DNA from: Chromera velia
Taxonomy: Eukaryota > Sar > Chromeraceae
Assembly: GCA_018398765.1 (NCBI GenBank)
Contig: JAHBMJ010005849.1
Span: 1 to 38,799 of the forward strand
Direction: 5' to 3'
Length of the DNA stretch: 38,799 bases
Shown here: piece after piece, positions 1 to 10,755 of the stretch
Layout of the letters: the number at the start of each line of letters is the position of its first letter
How positions within the stretch are numbered: the stretch's first letter is position 1
Made by a program: the position numbers and the translations under genes
Notes under the pieces: model-generated
Seen by the model: the letters and a program-made list of their open reading frames with translations, nothing else
The model's database searches: none
What the model was told of the DNA's origin: nothing

Positions 1-369
1 CCGAGGAGACGGCCGGATGGAGACGGCGGAGACGGCCCCTTTTACTTACCAGGATGTTTCACATGCCTGTTGTTGATACCATTTCATACCGCATGTGACA
101 GAAACCCGCCTGCACAGGCATGCAGTCAAAGAAAGTGGCCATTTGTACATACTCGGACTGATATGCAGCGTCACCGTCCCCCCCAGGAGATTTCCATACA
201 TGTGTGCACTTGGCCGGCATGAGACAACCCGACACTACGAGCGCGGGAACAGATCATTCCTTTCCCTGTGCTGAGGAAGTGTAAACAAGTGACAGCCAAT
301 CCGATCGATCCCTCAATAGCTCAGAAGGCTGATCATCAGCAGTTTGTTTACAGCTACAAAGCAGAAACA
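1..369. other. Upstream spacer, partly candidate divergent first exon
   Basis: This stretch precedes the ATG of the FAD monooxygenase. No confident coding sequence is seen on the plus strand. An in-frame GTG at 268 opens the same frame upstream of the ATG at 370, but the flavin-binding strand starts directly after position 370, so the ATG is preferred. On the minus strand a strong 5' splice site (CCTG then GTAAGT, GT at 49-48) suggests that a divergent gene leaves the window to the left. Confidence 0.5.
50..87 (-). CDS. Possible first coding exon of a divergent gene (partial)
   Basis: On the minus strand an ATG at 87-85 opens a short frame of 12 full codons (starting M-K-W-Y-Q-Q-Q). It runs directly into CCTG followed by GTAAGT, the best-matching 5' splice site in this part of the window. 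The remainder of the gene would lie left of the window. The exon could equally be non-coding 5' leader, because the frame is too short to judge. Its only support is the splice signal plus an open frame; no protein family is recognisable. Confidence 0.2.
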
Positions 370-707
370 ATGAGCCTCCCCAAATGGACCCCCTGCCTCA
401 TTGTCGGAGGGGGTCCCGTTGGTATGACCGTCTCCCTTCTCCTTTCCAAGTTGAGAGTGCCCCACACAATTGTCGACAGACGCGACAAGCTCCCAAGTCA
501 CCCACAAGCTCATTACATCAGCAACAGAACGATGGAGGGTTGGTCTGCTTGCCGGTCGAGAGAACTGAACTTCCGTTTGAAACAGCATGATTGGAGTATC
601 TCTATCTTTGTGCACTCTTGCATTTGCCCGTCTATGTCCTCCTCTCTCTGCGTTCCTGTGTGCAGACCTGTATGTACACTTTTGCATATGCTTGCCAATA
701 GTCATAC

Positions 708-769
<62 letters not shown>

Positions 770-1294
770 GTGTGCGTGTGTGTGCGTGCATGCGGCTGTC
801 CTTCTCAGTGTTCAGGCAGCTTGGAGGTCTTGACAAAGAGGTCCAGGCAGAGATGCCTCCTCTTGGGCAGTGGAGACAGTTTGTGTACTGCACGAGTGTT
901 AAGGGGGGAGGTGGCGGCGGGGGCAGGGGCCCAGGGGACCCTTCTGACAGGAGCCTGATCGGAATCCGAGAGCATTTTGACGGTGAGAGACGGCAGAGAG
1001 AAGAGAGTTCAACAATACAAGAGTGATTTGGCATGCGTTTTTTTTTCTCTTCCTGTTCGGTCTCAACAGTGCGTCCGTTTTTCTCTTCGGTGCGTCATTC
1101 GTGGCTGTCTTTCCAGACACCCATTTTCTCGTCTGTAGACGACCTATGTCGTCTGTATGCTTGTCTGCCTGCAAGTACTCAAAGGAATGACAGAAAGAAG
1201 CAAAGTGCATCTGCTCTCTTCTGTGTAGACGAAATTGACGAAGACTGAGAGAGATTGAGACCATGTCGGAAATCGTTTTTCTGTCTGGGTTGCC

Positions 1295-1344
<50 letters not shown>

Positions 1345-4300
1345 CTATCCGCCTGCCTTCCTGGCTCTCTGTGTCTCTCCTGTGTGCTCGTGTACATGTA
1401 GACACATTTTGATCGAGTCTGTTGTCCCGTCTACCGCTCAGATTATTTCACGCAGGCCAAAAAGGACACGTACACTGAGAGATGGAGTCCCTGTAAAGTC
1501 GGCCACCTCGCACAACACAAGCTCGAACCTATACTTCGGAGACGGCTGGAGGAAGAGATGAGGGGGCAGAAAGCAAAAGCAGGTGGAGCGTCTGACTCTG
1601 CACTTGTGACGGGGTCCGAGCTCGTGTCTGTGGAGGTGAGAAACGCGGGTGTGACAGCGCAATTCCGGGATGCAACCACAGAAGGGCCAAAACGGACAAA
1701 TGGGGAAAACGATTTAATTTCTCCCCCCACGGATGTGGAGGACCCTTCGTTGGTTTCTTCTGTCGAGACTCCTCTTTTGATTGCTGCTGATGGTGCTCAC
1801 AGTCGAGTGCGCAATCTGCTGTCTTTTGAGATGATGGGGAACCCGTGTCTCCAAAATCTGATCAACGTGTACTTCACCTCAAAGGAACTTGGGAGGATGG
1901 CGAAGGAGCGACCTGGGATGCTGTACTTCGTGTTCAACCAGAGAAGCGTTGTCGTGTTGGTGGCCCACAACATGGAGGGAGGGGAGTTCGTCGCGCAGAT
2001 TCCGTGGTTTCCCCCTCAGCAGGTCCGTCAGGGAGTTGGCGCGCCTAGTTTTTTTTGTGTGTGAGAGAGAGAGGGGGGGGAAGGTCGGGGAGTGAATTCG
2101 TTTAATTCAATGAGCGAGGCAGCATTGGGGATTCGAGGGATCAGAATCCAAAACGAGACAGAGGAAGCGCCCCGTGTGAGATCTAGGGTGTGTTTGGACT
2201 GGGAGAGAGAGGTTGTTCATTCGACTTGTTGATTCACATTAGTGTGTTCTGTCTGGAACGCTTGTCCTTGAAATCTTGAATGAACCTTGCAGACAGTCGC
2301 AGAGGACTTCTCAGTCTCCAAATGCACCGAGATCATCCACTCAGTTGCGGGAGCTCCTCTCTCCGATCTGCACATCACGGTGGGTGGGTGGGTGGTTTCG
2401 GGAGTGAGTGTATCGTGATTTGTTTGGTTGGTTGTTCAGCAGTCGTGGGGGGGGAAGTGGATTGAGGGGAGATGGGCGAGGACGGGGGTTTTCGTGCGAG
2501 GTCGACTTGCCCGTGCTTATGATGATGCAATGTGGATAGGATAGGATGCTTTATCTGTTGAGAATATGATGCGATGTGATGCATGGGTGCGTGCAGAACA
2601 TTCGGCCATGGAAAATGTCTGCGGAGGTCGCACGGAGGTTTGTTGAACCTGAAAGTTGTCGGGTCATGCTGGCGGGAGATGCAGCGCACCGCCTCCCTCC
2701 CTCAGGTCGGTATGCACATTTCCTTACTTACTGTCAGATAGAAAGCAGGAACGGAGGTCTCATGCAAGGTTCAGCCTTTGGGGGGATTGTTTTGTTTGAT
2801 TTCTAGATGGGTGCCTGCCTTCCTTTTTGTCTGCCTTTCTCTCATATTCTCAAATGAACAGGGGGGATAGGATCACGGAGGTCACCTGCTTTTTCTGTAT
2901 GGGATAGCCATCCGGCTGCTGTGTAGACAGTCAAGACGATTCGCATCAAGGTGCATGTGCATTTGTATTTGTTATCCTCCCGCTTCCTTCTTTCTTTCCT
3001 TCTCCTCTTGCAGGCGGCTACGGGATGAACTTGGGCGTTGCGGATGCCCTGGCACTCAGCTGGCGTGTGGCGCAGATGTTTCATAGGGGAATACATACCG
3101 ACATGTGAGTCTGTAATTAAGTCGGCAACTGTATAAGGATGCTGCCAGTGAATGTTTCTGCTTTCATTCGTTGGCATTTCCTTTCGGGTGTTTCTTTGCA
3201 CTTTCGGCTGCACTTTCCCTCCCTCCTTCTGGGGATTCTCTCCTTCCTGTGTGACCTGTCTAAGCGAAGGTGTTTGCCTGTCTCTCCTTCTGAGGAGTTG
3301 CAGGCGAGAGGATCGGGAGAAAAGTGGAGGATCTGGGGCTGGGTTGAGTGAGGACAGCAGGAGGCTGCTGCTGTCTTACGAAGTTGAAAGGCAGCTTGCT
3401 GCACAGGTGAGGGAAGGGAGTCGATCGTCTCTCTCAATTGACACAGAACAGCTGAAAGATGGAACAAACTCTCTCAAAGAGAAAAGAAGAGAGCATGGGT
3501 GCGAGGAGCAGAAGTCAGAGAGAAAGAAAGGGACTTGAGACAGGAAGAAGAGAATGCACGAACAACGCCTTTCCACCTTTTTTTTTGTCTTCGGCGGTCT
3601 CCAAGCACTCTCGCTGCTATTTTCCATTTATGTCACCATATTCACCCGTTCTTTTTTGAATTGAATTGATTCGAAGTCAAGTCACTCACTCACAATGGCA
3701 TGCAGGTTTCCTGTTCCTTGCCTATGCAGCTATGACCGGACTTGTTGAGAAACAAAAAAGAGTCGTAAACAGACAGACAGCAGAAAAGGACTTCCCTCCT
3801 GTCCATCTCGCCCGCCCAATTTGTCTTTCTGTATCTTGCAATTTGTCTTTCTGTATCTTGTGTGTGTGTGTTTCGATCGCATTCCCTCCCTCCCTCCTTC
3901 ATTCAGTACAACTGCACCGTGGCTGACCACAACTTTCGGTGTTCCCTCGACGTGGCGGCGCTCCTCGGCCTCAACTGGGGTCTGGCTCAAGGGACCGCCT
4001 CCACAATTGCATCGGCAGCAGGTCTTTTTCTCGACAATTCAGGGAGGGCAGGCAAAGAGAAAGGCAACGGAAAGGAAGGGAAAGGATTTGCCCCAGGCTC
4101 TTCTTCTTTTCTCGAGACTGCAGCACGAGAGACCCTCAACTTTGCTCTCTCTGTGGGGCGTCTCCAGGTACCCGCGCTTCAATCTCTCAGCGTCGTTTGG
4201 GAAAATAGACGACAAGCGGTTGACGACTATCTGGCTGACAGGCACAAGAACCTGAACCTCATCAGCCCGGGTCTAGACTTGGCATTTGCCTATCGGGATT

Positions 4301-6179
4301 CACCTCTCTTCCTTCCTCTGTCGATGGATCCTCAACAAACTGATACAAGCAAGACCGACACAACAGATTATGCTGCCGTCTCCTCCTCGACTCTGGCTGT
4401 TTCCGAGTCTCCCTTCTGGTATCGTCCCGTGCAGTGGGACGGCTGCAGGGTACCCCACCCAGGGCCTGTCTACGTGCCTTTGCAGAAAAAAGGGGGGGAG
4501 CCGGAAGAGTCATCGGGAAAGGGGGGTACCCCAGAGAAAAGTACTGAAGAGGAAGATGAAAAGGTGTTACGAGTGTCAACAGTAGAGCTTCCAGGACTCT
4601 CTGAGGGTCCTGCGGGGGCATTGTATCTTCTATTGACGTTCGGAAACTCGTGGTCGGTCTGCAGAATAAAAACTACGCACAGAATTCCTTCACGACCTCT
4701 TGCTGCAGTAGTTCTATGCCATGCAAATTCTTTCACGGGGTGCGGGATTGTGAGTGAGTTTTTAACATTTCGTTTGCTGCCGTCTTGGCAAGCGATTCTT
4801 TCTGCCACAGCTCTATTGACTGCATGATGACGCACGCATGGTTCGTTGGGGGGTGGCAGCGATTTTCGATTCGAATTCTTTTCTTCCCAGTTCATCTATG
4901 CGTGTGTGTGTGTGCATGCATGTGTATCTGTGTATGTGCGTGCACGTGTCTGGCTCTCTCGGTCTTCTGGTCTTGGTGTCTTCTCAGGGAGGCCTCGGGG
5001 GCCGCTGCCAGGGGCCTGGGGTTTCCTGTTCGGACGTGCAGGTGGTACGCAGTGGGGGGGAAGTCGGGGAGGGGGGCTCCAGTGAAGGACAAGGCCGGAG
5101 ATGCGTCAGGCAACACTTCTTCTTCGAGCAGTTCCGACTCCAAGTTCCTTGGGCAGTTAGAGAAAAAGGATGTCCGATGCTCTTATGAAAGAGGGGGGGT
5201 AGAACGGAAGGATCGCATGGATGTTGAGCACATCAGACCGCAGATGGTTCGGATTGTTGCGACAGACTCGAGGGGAAGTCAATTTGACGGAGGAGGAGAA
5301 GCGGAGGAGGTGCTGCGAGTGTTCAGCTCTTCCACTGTGAGGGGTCAGTCGGTTTCTTTTGCGCCTTCTTTCTGGCTTGTCTGCATTCCTTCAGTCAGAG
5401 ACCAATGTGGAAATGCTGCGCGTGAATCAGACTCCATCTTTAAATAAGTAGGGATCACCTGACCCACAGAACCCGCTCATTGTCTCCTTTGCTCTGTCAA
5501 TTTTCGTTCAGCCTCAGTCTGCCCTTCTACTCACCACTTTCTTTTGAAATGTCCTCTTCAAAGAAGAAAGTGCTTTCTCTTCCCTCATGTTGCTCCCCCT
5601 CTTTTCATGAATCAATTCCCTTAATTGTGGGGTCAACCATGTGAGAGGGCGAAGCCACGAAGGTCCTTGACTGATCTCCTGCTCAAGTCAGTGAAATCGT
5701 TCCAGCGAAAGTCCTCTTGTCTGTAGAAGAAGTTTTTGCCTTTGTGTGTGCACGCAGACCGCTTTATGTCCTGGTTGGAGGACCCCAGCCAGGCGGCACT
5801 GGGGGCCGTCGGGGGACCGGGTCAGAGCGCTCCGCAGTTTGTGGTGCAATTCCCGAAGTCTGCCAGGGGCCCGGATGCACCAGACGCGCCCTCAAGGCCC
5901 CTGGAATCGTTTGCAGGCCCTCCTTTGTTCTCTGCCGGACCGTCTCCGAGGTCAAGCAGGCACGAGTCCCTCCACAGCGATGAGGGAAAACGAGGTCCCT
6001 TGGAAGAAGAACAGCTCCAACGACTCTTCGAAGAAACTGCAGTGCTCTTGCGTCCAGACGGGCATATAGCCACAGTATTCAGGAAAGCAGCTTCTCCGGC
6101 ATCAGAAGATTGCAAAACTGCTGTACTTTGCAAGTTTTTAGAAAGACTTCCATTTTCATCAGCTCACGCGGAGCCATAA
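370..6179 (+). CDS. FAD-dependent aromatic-type monooxygenase (PHBH/phenol hydroxylase-like)
   Basis: Ten inferred exons: 370-538, 809-982, 1442-2022, 2293-2379, 2597-2705, 3014-3104, 3304-3406, 3907-4652, 4988-5343 and 5758-6179. They total 2838 nt and encode 945 aa. Residues 13-18 are the FAD-binding GxGxxG (GGGPVG). Around 230-238 is the second FAD/NADPH motif (ADGAHSRVR). Residues 364-385 carry GDAAHRLPPSGGYGMN followed by G-V-A-D-A, the GD motif of class A flavoprotein monooxygenases. Near the C-terminus LLRPDGH matches the end of the thioredoxin-like domain of the phenol hydroxylase/MhpA branch. The family inserts one oxygen atom from O2 into a (usually aromatic) substrate using NAD(P)H; the substrate here is unknown. 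The protein is much longer than the usual 500-650 aa because of low-complexity insertions (poly-Gly near 100; Ser/Lys/Glu-rich stretches in exons 8 and 9). No signal peptide is evident. The exon 9/10 junction is the least certain. Confidence 0.85.
709..788 (+). repeat. (TG)n microsatellite in intron 1 of the monooxygenase
   Basis: An almost perfect TG dinucleotide run on the sense strand. It ends about 20 nt before the inferred 3' splice site at 808/809 and takes the place of a normal polypyrimidine tract. Confidence 0.95.
1299..1344 (+). repeat. (TG)n(AG)n compound microsatellite in intron 2
   Basis: TG repeats pass directly into GA repeats, about 100 nt upstream of the 3' splice site at 1441/1442. 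Confidence 0.95.
4899..4944 (+). repeat. TG-rich imperfect repeat in intron 8
   Basis: An imperfect TG/TGCA repeat on the sense strand, about 45 nt upstream of the acceptor at 4987/4988 of the monooxygenase gene. Confidence 0.8.
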
Positions 6180-6663
6180 GTTGCTTGGATGGAAATTGAA
6201 AAACTTAAGTTCGAAGCATGCAGTTTCACTGTCAGATCTTGCTCAGATGCATGACTGTAGATATATTCCTGGAGAAATCGAATGGGGTTTCCACTTTAAT
6301 AGTAAAGCGATAAATGTGATTCCCATGATGATTGTATAATCAATTCAATTATCAATGCAATTAGGAATGCAAAAATGATTGCCAGTGCATATTGATATGA
6401 TCAGTGATTCATCATCATCCTGCGTTGTCGCTATTGGCCAGTATAAGGCGTCTACTACCCGCCGTCTAGCGTTTGGTGACATACAAAGTGCTAGACAGAG
6501 TGCGTTTTGAACCTAGGTTTTTGATATGGAAGCTGGACATCTGCCCTGATAAACATATATGTATACATAGATATGACAATGTTATACAATTTTAATAGTT
6601 TTTTATCTAAAACTTCAAGTTTAGGCCTATTTAAGCCTGGGTTTAGGCTCTGACATGTAATGT

Positions 6664-6690
<27 letters not shown>
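6664..6690. repeat. (TA)n microsatellite
   Basis: About 13 uninterrupted TA units inside the AT-rich spacer. Confidence 0.95.
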
Positions 6691-6695
<5 letters not shown>

Positions 6696-8544
6696 TGATA
6701 CATGTCATATCTATGCATTGTATGCAAAGCTTTTACTAGCTTCAAGTTTGCTATAAGACTAGACCTTTGATATGCAGTTTTCTCATCATTATTTGATCAT
6801 CAAACATGGGTAGGCAAGCGCGGACAGAGGGTGCAACTTCACCCCACTCGTGAGTGTGGTCGACAGGACGATGGAGGGAGAGGCTAAGATGTTTTTGAAG
6901 AGGGTGGCAGAGCGATTGAGTGAGAAATAAGGGCAACACGTGAGCAAGACGTGCGGCCGGATCCGAGCCTAACTACAGATTGCCCACCTGAAAGCGGCAA
7001 GCGCATGCATTCGGGGGACCAGAGGAGTGTAGGGGGAGGGCTGGGAGGAAGGAGGAGTAGGCAGTGCGCTGGTCATGACTGAGGGATAGGAAGTACTTAG
7101 CAAATGTCGAAGAAGGCATTCAGACGGAGGAATGTTAAGTATGAGGTCGCATAAGAGAGAGAGCTAGCAGTGAGAGCAGTAACCAGGACAGGCGGAAGAG
7201 ACGAAGGACGCATAGGCCAGACGCTAGGAACAAACTTTAAGTCAATGCCCCCCCCCATTATCATGATCATACGCCATCGTCGTCTGCCTAGACTAGTTAG
7301 TGGGCTAGCCTTCAAGGCTTTCAACGTTCGGCAAGAGACAAGCTCGGTAGCCCTCCCCCAAAGGAGAAAGCACACGCAAAAACATATACGATAAATGACC
7401 CCCAGTGGCTTAAAAAGGGCTTGTCCTAAACTTAGTAGTATGAGAAAAGGTCGGCTTTAAACGCTGATCTGTAGAATTAAAAGGTTGCCGGGGAGAGCTA
7501 AGCTACCCGCCTTCTTTTATCCCACTGGCATATCTCTTTTTTTCTCTTTTTCTTTATTCTCTTTGCTTTTCCCCGACTGGTGTTCATATACTAGGAAACC
7601 CATGCCATCATAGCCGTCCTGATTTTTAGGCAGTTTTATCTAGTTTGACACGTCATTGCTTCATCATCTTCATCTTATATCAAATCATTCAATCAGTCGA
7701 TTTTTATTTTAATCAATCACTCAGCCGAGACTGAAATCTATGAAAAGTTCGATCAATGATCGATTTAAATTTGGAAATCCGAGTATATCAATTCACGTAA
7801 GTTCGGTCATTTTATATTATTTCAAGTTCACTTATGTCCTCAAAGCCTTGTTAGTGGCTTGAGATTTGACATCACTGGATCTAGGATTTAACCCTCAATC
7901 ATTATCATCATCATCATTTAATATAAGTCAAAAACTTATTTTTCTTTTCTAACACTTTTATAGCTGGGGTCTGTCTTTAACCATTTAAATTATTTCAGTG
8001 ATGATCGATAATTACAATTTAATGTGATAAAGGGGCTTCGGGTATAATTTTAATGATTAAAGCCAATCCGATGCCACAGGCACGGATAGGCACGGCTCTC
8101 GTAGAACTGACCTTTTTGATTAGATAAACACTAGGAAAAACAATATGTTCCTAGATATGTTGTCTCTCTTGCATAAGCTGTCTGTAGGACGAGCAGGAAC
8201 GAAAGGCTGGAGACGAGCGCGTTTGATGTCGACTCGGTTAAGATAACCAGAGAGGAGAGCATGGATAAGGGGGGGCATGAGCTTTCAGGAATTTGAGAGG
8301 AAAGGCACCAGAGAGAGTCTGAGAGACGAGCTGGCTGCCTCTTCTTTGATGATCGATGGTGTTGGGGAAGACGGACGACACTCTAACGAACAGTCTTCAC
8401 ATCGTTTTCTTGTGTTTCGTCTTTCCCCCTTCAATCTCTGCAACCCATCGAGCCGCCTCCTTGCTCCCATTTCCCCCCTTCGGATCGGGTCTACCTCGTC
8501 CCCACCAGACAAGCAAGGCATCGATGAGCATCGACACCCACTCA

Positions 8545-8572
8545 CTCATTCATTCATTCATTCATTCATTCA
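8545..8572. repeat. (TCAT)n tetranucleotide microsatellite
   Basis: About seven tandem TCAT units in the spacer downstream of the DOT1/CW gene. Confidence 0.95.
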
Positions 8573-10755
8573 TGAAAGATCAAGCCTGTACATCCATTTC
8601 TTCTTTCATCCACCCACACATCTTCTCTTCCAAAGCATCGCTCTACCTCCCCCTCTCTCCCTCCATCCTCTCTGTTCGTTCTTCGAGAACCTGAAAGAAG
8701 CAAGTTACCTTTTCCGTTGCTGAGAGGCCTGGACCCACACGATACTTGAACAAACGAATTTCAAAGGAGGAGCCTCCATCCATCTGCTCCTGAGCGAATG
8801 GGTTTAGAGATGAAATAGAAAGAAGAGAGAGACCGGAAGTGGGACGGGCTGTACAGAGGGAGAACAGAAAGCGACACAAAAGAGCAAAACGTGCAGCGAT
8901 GAAGGCCTGTCAACGAGCCAGCTGAAAGATGGACTCAAAGAGGCACACAGGCAGAGGCACAGAGACATCGGACATGCACACAAAAAGTTTGAAATGGGAA
9001 CGAAGAATCGAAAGGACCTTTGCCCCCCCCCCCCCNCCCCCCATCCGCGACTTTTCTCTCTTGAAGAAATGGAGCGAGGACATATGTCAATTATCACTCA
9101 ACGTTGCCTTGCTGCACGGGTCTAGAGGCTGAGGGTGGTTTTGGAGACTCTCTCCTTTACTCCTTGTGCCCTCTCACTCTCCCTCCCTTTCTCACTCCCA
9201 CAGTCTTTCTTTGTGCGTGTAGGAGACAAATTGGAGGAAGAAAGAAGGAAAGGCTGCCAATTAATTCAAGAGGAAGTAAGGATTGCGGATGCTTGACTGT
9301 GAGGAGGAGCTGGGTGAGATGACGTTCAGTCCTCTACCTGTCTTCACACACAAAAATAATGGTCGAATTCGAATAATTAAGTCAGCATTCAAATGCAGAG
9401 AAATGCGGAGCAAACGCAAACTCCAAACGTATGCACGCCACACCTTCATTTTGGGTTCTAAATTGAATTAAAGAACGTTCAAGTTATCGAATCAAATCCT
9501 TCAGAGCAGAGAGAGAAAGAGCAAAAATGGATACACGGATGAAGGATGAATAAATAAATAGGAAAGCCATAGGGAAACTGAAACTGAGAGGAATGAAGAC
9601 CAAAGTAGACCTTCAGAAGAGGGACCCCTCTCGCATCTTTAGTGCCTGCAGGGGGGGGGGGCGAGGGAGCATGTCTGTCTGGCCGGAGACAAGAGGAAGA
9701 GAGGAAAAAGAGATGACTGAGGAGGGCAGCCAGACAACATCATCTCATGTGCTGAGAGGAAGTTGTGACAGGCAAGGAAGAGACAATTAAGCGTTGGCTT
9801 CTGTAGAGAACGGGAGAGAGAGAACGAAATTGAGGCACCCCAAGCACGGCATTCTCTTCCTCTCTCTTCTCTTCTCTGCTCTCTTTTTCTCCCGCCCTCC
9901 CTCTTCCTCCCGTCCAAAGGGAGTGAATGCATGGACAAACAAAGGGGAATGCATGCAGGCTTTGATCGGGAATTCAGCCAGTCAATTTGATCGGATCCCT
10001 CAATCAATTCCTTCCACTGATTACACACGTGCAAACACATGCACCCACACGCGAACACGAAAAGGCATACAACAAGTCGAAAACGCACCAAGAAGGTCAT
10101 ACAGCTATTCACAACATTCACCCAACCCCCAATGGAGCTTTTCTTCTCTGTCTGTACAGGCGCCGGCCCTTCCCCGACCGACCGCATCGTGCGCACATCC
10201 ATGCAGGCGATCCATTTATTTAAAGGAAGCGACTTCGAGGAAGACACACCAGCTCTGTGCATGGAGTCGGCGTGACAGCGTAGAAGGGAGAGAGGGGACG
10301 CGGAAAAGAGAGAGGAGGGGATTGTAACCCTGCCTGAAGAAGATGAATAGGAGAGGGAGAGTCACACGGCCAGGCAAAAAAAAAAAACCTGCACACACAC
10401 ACACTCTCTCTCTCTCTCTCTCTCTCTCTCATGTCCTCTCCCCGCTTCTTTTGAGAATCAAAAGGTGCACGAAGAACCGTGGAACCATCCCCCTCCCTTT
10501 CGGCCTTTATCGGGGCCCCTCTCTCTATTTCCTTCCAGCATGTGTACCTGCTCGGAGAACATCCCCCCCATCCTCCCTCTGTCGCTGCAACAAAACAGCC
10601 CGCTACCCTCATTCCATCCCATCGGCCGAATCGGGTCTTCCCTCCCTCGGCTATGTGGACCTTCCAGAATTCAGGTGCGGCTTGCTTTCTTTCTGCGCTG
10701 CAAGACTTCTATTCGGTGCATGGGGGGTTTATCGCAACGCCAACGAGAGATCGTC

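Larger units (their letters stand above)
6180..10755. other. Gene-poor convergent spacer
   Basis: This lies between the 3' ends of the convergent monooxygenase and DOT1/CW genes. Parts of it (about 6180-6760 and 7420-8170) are clearly AT-rich, unlike the near-50% GC of the genes. The remainder is mixed and rich in short CT/GA runs. It holds a (TA)n and a (TCAT)n microsatellite, ATC-rich patches near 6408 and 7898, one ambiguous base at 9036 inside a poly-C run, and a CA/CT run at about 10390-10430. Open frames of 60-207 codons exist on both strands, but none has a recognisable domain, plausible composition or paired splice sites. The 3' UTRs of both flanking genes must lie here. Confidence 0.6.

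Noticed and set aside
268-369. N-terminal extension of the monooxygenase from a GTG at 268
   Set aside because: It starts at a non-ATG codon and adds no recognisable sequence; the flavin-binding strand follows directly after the ATG at 370.
702-1405. Open frames of poly-Cys-Val or poly-His-Thr
   Set aside because: They are translations of the (TG)n and (GA)n microsatellites in introns 1 and 2. Similar frames near 16400, 29280, 30050 and 31150 were left out for the same reason.
8277-8723. Plus-strand frame of 148 codons
   Set aside because: It has no domain, contains the (TCAT)n repeat and Ser/Pro/His-biased composition, and lacks support from neighbouring exons.
9639-10262. Minus-strand frame of 207 codons downstream of the DOT1/CW gene
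   Set aside because: Its composition is low complexity (Arg/Glu/Gly and Ser/Leu runs) with no domain; it probably lies in the 3' UTR or spacer.
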